Source: an uncultured Acidobacteriota bacterium (GTDB taxonomy: Bacteria; Acidobacteriota; Vicinamibacteria; Vicinamibacterales; UBA8438). From it: 11,141 bases of DNA. A program made the translations under genes and the position numbers. Below are positions 7,338 to 11,141 of the stretch, piece after piece; the stretch's first letter is position 1, and every line of letters begins with the position of its first letter. The notes below the pieces were generated by a model that saw only the letters and a program-made list of their open reading frames with translations, did no database searches and was not told where the DNA came from. Where the stretch lies: contig CALBET010000882.1 in assembly GCA_937888665.1 (NCBI GenBank), forward strand, positions 1 to 11,141. The letters are read 5' to 3'.

Positions 7338-7361
7338 TGACACAGGGACATCATTGTGTCA
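7338..7361. promoter_or_regulatory. TGACACA-N10-TGTGTCA palindrome upstream of the DUF4870-like gene
   Basis: A perfect 7-bp inverted repeat (7338-7344 and 7355-7361) spaced by 10 nt ends 14 nt before the GGAGG ribosome site of the next gene. The half-sites are centred 17 bp apart. It could be an operator or an mRNA leader hairpin. A related TGACA also occurs at 7309-7313, inside the mrp -35. Confidence 0.4.
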
Positions 7362-7389
7362 GACTGCCCGCAGATGGAGGACGTGTCCG

Positions 7390-7806
7390 ATGACAGATGA
7401 CCCGAGACCTGAGGCGCCGCCGCCCCCGCCGCCCGTGACACCTCCGCCACCCGTGACACCTCCGCCACCCGTGACACCTCCGCCGCCCACCGGCGGCGCG
7501 TCATCGAACCGGAGCGTCATGCTCGTCCTCTCGTACATGTGGATACTTGCGCTCATCCCATTTCTGGTAGAGCAAGACGACCAGGATGTGCGGTGGCACG
7601 CCAAGCACGGACTGGTCCTGGCCGTGACCGAATTCGTCGGATACTTCGCGCTCAGCATCTTGGGAATCGCCGGGGGTCTCGGCTGTCTGTTGATGCCGCT
7701 CGTGAGCCTGGCGTTTCTGGTGTTCCACGTCGTGTGTATCGCCAAAGCCCTCAAGGGCGAGCGGCTGTTGATCCCTGGACTGAGCGACTTCGCGGACAAG
7801 TTCTAG
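7390..7806 (+). CDS. DUF4870-like small membrane protein with Pro-rich N-terminus
   Basis: A 138-aa protein starting at ATG 7390 with an excellent ribosome site, GGAGG at 7376-7380, 9 nt upstream. Residues 9-33 are nearly all proline in repeats of PVTPPP and should be extended and cytoplasmic. The rest has three hydrophobic segments at about 43-60, 73-93 and 96-117. VRWHAKHGLVL (67-77), between the first two, is the typical signature of the DUF4870/Tic20-like family (usual form RxHAxQG), and a C-terminal cytoplasmic tail GERLLIPGLSDFADKF follows. The function of the family is not established. yidD follows 71 nt downstream on the same strand and may be co-transcribed. Confidence 0.88.
   Translation: MTDDPRPEAPPPPPPVTPPPPVTPPPPVTPPPPTGGASSNRSVMLVLSYMWILALIPFLVEQDDQDVRWHAKHGLVLAVTEFVGYFALSILGIAGGLGCLLMPLVSLAFLVFHVVCIAKALKGERLLIPGLSDFADKF
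7432..7485 (+). repeat. Three 18-bp tandem repeats encoding PVTPPP
   Basis: The unit CCCGTGACACCTCCGCCA occurs at 7432-7449, 7450-7467 and 7468-7485. The third copy differs only in its last base. The near-perfect DNA identity, with identical codons, implies recent slippage expansion rather than old protein-level conservation. Confidence 0.9.
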
Positions 7807-7821
7807 ATAACGCCCAGAGCG

Positions 7822-7856
7822 CGTCCCCCGTCCCGGACGGCTCCGCTCGGGGGGCG
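7822..7856 (+). repeat. GC-rich intercistronic hairpin before yidD
   Basis: CGTCCCCC (7822-7829) can pair with GGGGGGCG (7849-7856): 8 bp including one G-T pair, with a 19-nt loop. It lies 16 nt after the upstream stop and lacks a T-run. It could attenuate read-through or protect the upstream mRNA end. Confidence 0.35.
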
Positions 7857-7877
7857 ACACCCCTGGGGCGGCTGCAC

Positions 7878-8222
7878 ATGACCGGCACCTTGGCACGGCG
7901 GCCCGGACGACGCCGCGCGGCATCTGCGTGGGTTGTTGTCGTCGCGCTTGGGGTGGCACTCGGCGTGGCTGACGGTCGCCGCGGCCCAGATGAGCAAATC
8001 GGCGTCCGCTGGGCGCTGGCCGGCATCAACTGGTACCAGCACGGCCTTCCGACCTGGCTCCCGACGTTAGGCGCCACATGTCGATTCGCGCCCACGTGCA
8101 GTCGCTACGGCCACGCGGTCATCGAACGACACGGGCTGTGGAAAGGCGCCGGTCTGACGCTTGGCCGTCTCGCTCGCTGCGGTCCCTGGACCCCGCGCGG
8201 CACGCTGGACCCACCTCCGTAG
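7878..8222 (+). CDS. yidD: Membrane protein insertion efficiency factor YidD, N-terminally extended
   Basis: A 114-aa protein whose C-terminal half matches YidD. It has the amphipathic segment WALAGINWYQHGLPTWLP (45-62), then CRFAPTCSRYGHAVIERHGLWKG (68-90, C68 and C74), and LARCGPW (98-104, C101); the family reads CRFxPTCSxYxxxAxxxHG and CHPW. YidD is an inner-membrane-associated helper of YidC-dependent insertion. YidD is usually about 70-85 aa; here about 40 extra residues precede the core, comprising an Arg-rich start and one hydrophobic stretch (15-31), which could be a membrane anchor. The gene is usually found beside rpmH, rnpA and yidC, and none of these is visible here. ATG 7878 is the only start codon that suits; the ribosome site is weak (GGGGCGG). 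Confidence 0.88.
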   Translation: MTGTLARRPGRRRAASAWVVVVALGVALGVADGRRGPDEQIGVRWALAGINWYQHGLPTWLPTLGATCRFAPTCSRYGHAVIERHGLWKGAGLTLGRLARCGPWTPRGTLDPPP

Positions 8223-8260
8223 CCAACCCGTCGCGGTACGCGAAGCCGACCTGGCGGGCT

Positions 8261-8869
8261 CTACTGGATGGAGATGCGGACTTGCACACGAGTCGACGGG
8301 GCGTAGGGCCGAGTCACGTCGAAACGCAGGTAGGTGCCGTGCCGCACTCCCGGGGGCACGACGAGTTGGAGCTGATGGGGAAGCAACCCTGCCCCGCTTC
8401 CAGAGCAGGCTCCGCACGGTTCCAGCCACACCTCACCGCGCCCCCCGCAGACGGGACACGTGTGAGAGAGCGATACGTCGAGCGGCACCCTGACGCCGGT
8501 ATCCGCCTGCCGCGGGGTCAGACATACCTCAGCTGAGAGTGGGTCATCATCCGCCGAGCCGAAAAACGAGGCCCGCATGCGACCGACCAGACTGGAAACC
8601 GATGGGAAGTCGACGTCGATCTCATCGGCGAACGCGGGCTCTCGACCGGGGCCGCGCTGCCACCCATCGCCACCGCCATCCGAGCGCCCCGGGTCGGTCA
8701 GCGTCTCGTAGGCGCGGTGCAGCGAGGCGAGGCGACCCGCTGAAACACGATTCGAACCCTGGTCGTCACCGTGTGAGCGGCAACGCCGCGCGAGTTCGCG
8801 ATAGGCGCGTCGCACCTCGGTAATGTCAGCGGAAGACGGCAGCCCCAGCCGCCTGAAGTGATCGTACAT
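8261..8869 (-). CDS. Degenerate DnaJ-like protein: J domain without HPD, half zinc finger
   Basis: A 202-aa protein. Residues 1-62 align with a J domain (YDHFRRLGLPSSADITEVRR, then AYRELARR and HRAYETLTDP), but where HPD is required the sequence reads CRSHGDD (H33-G34-D35). Residues 63-110 form a Gly/Asp-rich linker. Residues 111-202 resemble the start of the DnaJ substrate-binding domain (SAEVCLTPRQADTGVRVPL). It has only two CxxCxGxG motifs, CPVCGGRG (138-145) and CGACSGSG (152-159), instead of four, then QLQLVVPPGVRHGTYLRF. DnaJ is normally about 370 aa. Without HPD it should not stimulate DnaK ATPase; it may be a DnaK-independent holdase or a type IV J-like protein. ATG 8869 has GAGGA only 3 nt upstream. 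The gene converges on yidD, with a small TCGCG-GTA-CGCGA stem (8231-8243) between them. Confidence 0.88.
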   Translation of the reverse strand: MYDHFRRLGLPSSADITEVRRAYRELARRCRSHGDDQGSNRVSAGRLASLHRAYETLTDPGRSDGGGDGWQRGPGREPAFADEIDVDFPSVSSLVGRMRASFFGSADDDPLSAEVCLTPRQADTGVRVPLDVSLSHTCPVCGGRGEVWLEPCGACSGSGAGLLPHQLQLVVPPGVRHGTYLRFDVTRPYAPSTRVQVRISIQ

Positions 8870-8880
8870 TGGTCCTCAGT

Positions 8881-8918
8881 GCCCGGGGCGAAGTCCGTGT
8901 GGCTACTTCGGCCCGGGC
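8881..8918 (-). promoter_or_regulatory. Strong hairpin at the 5' end of the J-domain-like mRNA
   Basis: Arms 8881-8894 and 8905-8918 pair over 14 positions with one G-G mismatch (8888/8911) around a 10-nt loop. The predicted transcription start is near 8917, so the RNA would begin with this hairpin and leave only about 11 nt, including GAGGA, before the ATG. It may protect the 5' end, modulate translation, or act as a DNA operator. Confidence 0.55.
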
Positions 8919-8922
8919 CCCT

Positions 8923-8952
8923 ACCATAGGAGCCGTTCTCCGAACTTGTCAA
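8923..8952 (-). promoter_or_regulatory. Sigma70-type promoter for the J-domain-like gene
   Basis: On the minus strand a perfect TTGACA (8952-8947), an 18-nt spacer and TATGGT (8928-8923, 4 of 6). The predicted start is near 8917. Its -35 box overlaps that of the divergent promoter by 5 bp. Confidence 0.6.
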
Positions 8953-8974
8953 CAGAAGACGCCGGTGGTACGGT
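8946..8974 (+). promoter_or_regulatory. Candidate promoter for the 62-aa zinc-ribbon gene, possibly leaderless
   Basis: TTGTCA (8946-8951, 5 of 6), a 17-nt spacer and TACGGT (8969-8974, 3 of 6), then 6 nt to ATG 8981. Transcription would begin at or beside the A of the ATG. No Shine-Dalgarno sequence is visible. Confidence 0.4.
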
Positions 8975-8980
8975 CGCCCC

Positions 8981-9169
8981 ATGCCAGGGCCGTCCACGGA
9001 GCAACGCGCGACAACGCTCAGCACCTGCCCCGATTGCGGCGGCATCCTCGAACCGGCCACTCCGCCGTGGCAGAGGCTCGTGCACTCGCTGCACCCGGAC
9101 CCCGCTCAGACGGCGACCGATCAAGCCGACCGCTGGCAATGCCTGATTTGCGGCTATCGCCGACCGTAA
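8981..9169 (+). CDS. Mini zinc-ribbon protein, 62 aa, function unknown
   Basis: Two CxxC knuckles, CPDCGG (C16, C19) and CLICGY (C54, C57), 34 residues apart give a rubredoxin-like zinc ribbon that probably binds one Zn. The knuckles are followed by Gly (CPDCG, CLICG), as usual in such folds. The part between them contains WQRLVHSLHPD. There is no membrane segment and no further domain. It shares its upstream region with the divergent J-domain-like gene and ends 33 bp from the convergent 73-aa zinc protein. It could be a nucleic-acid or protein-binding adaptor, or just a structural zinc protein. I do not recognise a named family. It is a short gene, called on the paired motifs and high third-position GC. 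Confidence 0.72.
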   Translation: MPGPSTEQRATTLSTCPDCGGILEPATPPWQRLVHSLHPDPAQTATDQADRWQCLICGYRRP

Positions 9170-9188
9170 ACCTGGGGATGACGCGCCG

Positions 9189-9210
9189 GGGTTAGCCGAG
9201 GGTTAGCCGG
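9189..9210. repeat. 11-bp tandem direct repeat at the 3' end of the 73-aa gene
   Basis: GGGTTAGCCGA (9189-9199) is followed immediately by GGGTTAGCCGG (9200-9210), 10 of 11 identical. The second copy contains the stop codon of the minus-strand gene (TAA at 9205-9203). The first copy holds an out-of-frame duplicate of it. Confidence 0.8.
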
Positions 9211-9424
9211 CGCCCAGCAGGAGGAGCATCTCGCGGCGCTGGTCGGGGTCGAGGGAGCCGAAGTCGAGTTCTGTTTCGCAATCGTCACAGAGCAATTCGA
9301 GCATGGCGGGTGGGGTCTGTTCCGAGAGTTCCAGTTCCGCCCCGCCCGCCTGTACGACGTGCATCTGTAGCGTCTTGGCCAAAAAGCTCTTCTCGTTGCC
9401 ACAGTTCGGGCAGGTCAATCCCAT
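9203..9424 (-). CDS. Small zinc-ribbon protein, 73 aa, function unknown
   Basis: ATG 9424 has AGGAG 11 nt upstream. The protein begins MGLTCPNCGNEKSFLAK with C5 and C8. A second knuckle CDDC (C46, C49) follows a segment HVVQAGGAELELSEQTPPA. The spacing fits a single zinc ribbon like those of transcription- and ribosome-associated small proteins. The C-terminal part (FGSLDPDQRREMLLLLGAG) is a likely amphipathic helix. No catalytic motif is visible and the family is not recognised. It is convergent with the 62-aa zinc protein and divergent from the 65-aa gene. Confidence 0.85.
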   Translation of the reverse strand: MGLTCPNCGNEKSFLAKTLQMHVVQAGGAELELSEQTPPAMLELLCDDCETELDFGSLDPDQRREMLLLLGAG

Positions 9425-9504
9425 TGATCAGGTAACTCCTCTCGTCGCGGTCGCGCGTGGTGGGACCGAAAGCCAAGCCCCAATTGAGAACATGGCCACC
9501 AGAG

Positions 9505-9534
9505 ATTGTATGAGAATAAGAAACGGACGTGCAA
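9505..9534 (-). promoter_or_regulatory. Candidate promoter for the 73-aa zinc-ribbon gene
   Basis: On the minus strand TTGCAC (9534-9529, 3 of 6), an 18-nt spacer and TACAAT (9510-9505, 5 of 6). The predicted start near 9498 gives a leader of about 74 nt. The local AT-richness (9499-9525) stands out in this GC-rich window. Confidence 0.5.
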
Positions 9535-9599
9535 TCTGCGAAGTTCGCCGGCCCGCCGCGCGGCACCGCTACCGCCAGGTGAGATAGGATCCTGCCCCT

Positions 9600-9797
9600 A
9601 TGATGAATGACAGAAACGATTTCGGGATCAAGGCCAAATCACGCGGTGCCCGCTGGGTCGCCTGGGTCACGCGAGACGGTAGCGACAAGCCGTTGGACTC
9701 GGTACTCCTGTGCGGTCAGACGCGGGACGAAGCCGAATCGAACGCTCGCGTGTGGGCCGACAAGCTCGCCGCCGACCCCGTACTCATCCGCAGCTGA
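9600..9797 (+). CDS. Hypothetical protein, 65 aa
   Basis: Tandem ATGs at 9600 and 9603; AGGA at 9586-9589 is 10 nt before the first. The sequence reads as one small alpha/beta unit: a basic beginning (FGIKAKSRGARWVAWVTRDG, 8-27), a strand (SVLLCGQT, 34-41), and a helix with Glu/Asp/Arg heptad-like character (RDEAESNARVWADKLAADP, 42-60). There are no signal peptide, membrane segment or metal-binding pairs. TAGGAT at 9585-9590 could alternatively be a -10 for a near-leaderless start, but no -35 fits. I do not recognise it. High third-position GC and a sensible start support a real gene. Confidence 0.72.
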   Translation: MMNDRNDFGIKAKSRGARWVAWVTRDGSDKPLDSVLLCGQTRDEAESNARVWADKLAADPVLIRS

Positions 9798-9798
9798 C

Positions 9799-9903
9799 GG
9801 TTCCCGGGCGAGCCATCCGGCCTGGCGGCGTTGCTGCGTCGGTCACAGCCCTCCTGGCTGCTCCCTCCTTGCGCCTGGCCAATGAACGCCTCGCCCGGAA
9901 ACC
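9799..9903. repeat. 105-bp imperfect palindromic intergenic element
   Basis: The outer arms GGTTCCCGGGCGAG (9799-9812) and CTCGCCCGGAAACC (9890-9903) are inverted repeats with 13 of 14 matches. Inside, GGCCTGGC (9819-9826) pairs with GCCTGGCC (9873-9880) at 7 of 8 positions. The tip is CAGCC-CTCCT-GGCTG (9846-9860). The element lies between convergent genes, starting 1 nt after the 65-aa stop. The shape resembles a REP/MITE-like hairpin repeat. No transposase and no T-run were seen, and its copy number cannot be judged from one window. The remaining intergenic stretch to 9970 shows nothing further. Confidence 0.65.
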
Positions 9904-9970
9904 GCTCACTCCCTTGGTCAGCTTCTCGGGGCGTTCGCGTGGGGCTGAGGGGCACAGCCTGGTCTAAGTA

Positions 9971-10201
9971 CTACAGCCGAACGACCGCGAACCGACCCGC
10001 CACATCGTCTGGCGTCAGCAGTGAACCCGCGGTGTGGTGGCCGGCGGTGCAGTGCGGCCCCTTCACCTCCAGGGCGACGACGTCGAGTTCGAGCGATCTC
10101 GCCACGTACCCGCCAGCGACGCAGCCGCACGGCAGCGCCGCGAATTCGCAAAGCTCGAACAGCGCCCCCAGCGACGACGGCCCCACCTGCTGTGTCCGCA
10201 T
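9971..10201 (-). CDS. Small Cys/His-rich protein, 76 aa, function unknown
   Basis: ATG 10201 has a very strong ribosome site, GGAGG (10213-10209), 7 nt upstream, which decides the start over in-frame ATG 10228. Codons are nearly all G/C at the third position. The sequence contains LCEFAALPCGCVAGGY (C18, C25, C27) and GPHCTAGHHTAG (H50, C51, H55, H56), flanking a strand-like segment LELDVVALEVKG (37-48). The clustered Cys and His suggest a metal or redox site, but I cannot name a family. It ends at TAG 9971, facing the palindromic element. The preceding 142 nt (10202-10343) hold short stems only and separate it from the nuclease gene on the same strand. Confidence 0.8.
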   Translation of the reverse strand: MRTQQVGPSSLGALFELCEFAALPCGCVAGGYVARSLELDVVALEVKGPHCTAGHHTAGSLLTPDDVAGRFAVVRL

Positions 10202-10343
10202 CGGCTCCCCTCCAGAACGCGTCGACATCGTCTCGTCAACCCACACCGGGTTAGACGTCGGAACCCAGCAGATGGCCTTGTGCCACGAGGTCGGCGCTCT
10301 GACGGAGCTTGCCAGGTGGGTTCTGGGCGCCGCCCCGTCTGCG

Positions 10344-11141
10344 TCACAAATAGACGACCGCGCCATCCACGGTGGCCTCCGGGAACAGCGCGCGAGCGGC
10401 ATCGAGGTAGAGAGAGAGCTGACGCTGGTGGTGCGGCTGCGGCCCCCCGGTCTTGAATTCGATGACCGTCAGCCGCCCGTCTGCCTGCCGTAGGAGACAA
10501 TCGATGGTGCCCCTCAGGACAGCCATACCGCCCTCTTCATCATCGTCGTCGTCCCGACCCGGATCCTGGTCCAGGTTGTCGCGACGCATCGAGAACGGGA
10601 CCTCGAACAGACAGTCGCCCCGGAGTAGCTCGGTCACCTCAGGCCGACTCAACGCGCGTCTGAACACCGCGACGGTATCGACCACCAGACCCCGAGAGTC
10701 CGACCTCGCCCGCTCCTCACGAGTCATCTGGTCGACCACCTGCGACTCCAGGTCTGCCTCAGCCACGACGCCATGGTCACCGGCGCGCTGCAAGAGCCGG
10801 TGCACCAGGCGCCCGACAATCGCCCCAGAACCTGAACCGCCGGCGTCAGCAACCTCGGCGGCGGCGACGGCCGCGAAGGCGGTGACTGGTACGCGCCGGG
10901 TCCCGGCGCTCGGTCGCCAGCGGTCCAGCAACCCCTCGGGCGACTCAGAGGCCGCCTCTGGAGCCGGCGGCCCGTCCGAATCGGCGGTCTGGGGGCCGAC
11001 CACCGAAAACGTGTGGGACCGGGCGCGGCTTCCAGGGGGAGGGGCGCCAGACCATCTCACGACCGCGTGCTCGCCGGGCGCCGCGAAGAGCTCCGCGACC
11101 AACGACGCCGGCAACACCGTGGCGAAGCTGCCGGTCCCCAC
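10344..11141 (-). CDS. AddA/RecB-like helicase-nuclease, C-terminal PD-(D/E)XK domain (partial)
   Basis: The last 266 codons, including the stop, of a gene that enters from the right edge; the first visible codon is an internal GTG, not a start. The end carries the RecB-family nuclease motifs: GRLVHRLLQ (110-118, H114), E180 in CLFEVPF, GTIDCLL (211-217, D214), IEFKTG (227-232, E228 and K230), and QLSLYLDAA (241-249, Q241 and Y245). These residues bind Mg2+ and cut DNA during double-strand break processing. The missing part should be a UvrD-type helicase; a stand-alone nuclease cannot be excluded. An acidic insert (RDDDDDEEGG, 196-205) lies just before motif II. Residues 50-80 are Pro/Ala/Ser-rich linker. 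Confidence 0.87.
   Translation of the reverse strand: MGTGSFATVLPASLVAELFAAPGEHAVVRWSGAPPPGSRARSHTFSVVGPQTADSDGPPAPEAASESPEGLLDRWRPSAGTRRVPVTAFAAVAAAEVADAGGSGSGAIVGRLVHRLLQRAGDHGVVAEADLESQVVDQMTREERARSDSRGLVVDTVAVFRRALSRPEVTELLRGDCLFEVPFSMRRDNLDQDPGRDDDDDEEGGMAVLRGTIDCLLRQADGRLTVIEFKTGGPQPHHQRQLSLYLDAARALFPEATVDGAVVYL

Noticed and set aside
7432..7485. CRISPR-like direct repeats
   Set aside because: The 18-bp units are contiguous with no spacers and are in frame within a coding sequence.
8231..8243. Terminator between yidD and the J-domain-like gene
   Set aside because: TCGCG-GTA-CGCGA is a perfect but short stem without a T-run, so it is too weak to call.
10202..10343. Structured RNA such as 6S RNA or a riboswitch on the minus strand
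   Set aside because: GAACCCA/TGGGTTC (10261-10267, 10317-10323) and AACCC/GGGTT (10238-10252) can pair, and AACCCACCTGG on the minus strand recalls part of 6S RNA. However, the expected small hairpin after it and the closing stem are absent. A covariance-model search would be needed.
9831..10493. 220-codon plus-strand open frame
   Set aside because: It lies opposite the 76-aa gene and the nuclease gene, both of which have motifs or a strong ribosome site. Its translation shows no recognisable domain and begins inside the palindromic element.

Overview
The window is GC-rich, gene-dense bacterial chromosome. No mobile element, CRISPR array, rRNA or tRNA was seen. The gene set (IF-1-like end, DEAD-box helicase, glucokinase of the Glk family, secreted M61 peptidase with a PDZ domain, Mrp-type ATPase, YidD, RecB-type nuclease end) and the many small Cys-rich proteins suggest an uncultured or poorly characterised high-GC lineage. 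Acidobacteriota (Vicinamibacteria-like) is my best guess. That is inference from gene style, not from a marker search.

Layout. (1) 1-1698, plus strand: the end of an IF-1-like gene, a compact RhlE-like DEAD-box helicase, and a 92-aa Cys/His protein whose GTG start overlaps the helicase stop. (2) 1719-2897, minus: a fusion of BRCT, MerR-type helix-turn-helix and TPR domains, converging on the previous operon. (3) 3004-6083, plus: glucokinase, then an exported M61 glycyl aminopeptidase-like protease. (4) 6139-7218, minus: an Mrp/ApbC P-loop ATPase. (5) 7390-8222, plus: a DUF4870-like membrane protein with a Pro-rich N-terminal repeat, then YidD. (6) 8261-8869, minus: a J-domain-like protein with no HPD motif and half a zinc finger. 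(7) 8981-10201: four small proteins in alternating orientation: two zinc-ribbon minis (62 and 73 aa), a 65-aa hypothetical and a 76-aa Cys/His protein. A 105-bp imperfect palindrome lies between the last two. (8) 10344-11141, minus: the C-terminal nuclease domain of an AddA/RecB-like helicase-nuclease that runs off the right edge.

How the genes relate. There is no single pathway. The first block looks like a translation/RNA-remodelling unit. Most others are one- or two-gene transcription units with their own promoters. Several intergenic regions are informative. The 8870-8980 region holds two divergent promoters whose -35 boxes overlap almost completely, plus a 14-bp hairpin at the predicted 5' end of the J-domain mRNA. 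The 2898-3003 region carries the same 9-mer exactly 6 nt before both divergent ATGs. The most novel items are the BRCT-MerR-TPR fusion, the HPD-less J protein and the palindromic intergenic element. I found no convincing evidence of a complete, undescribed multi-gene system.
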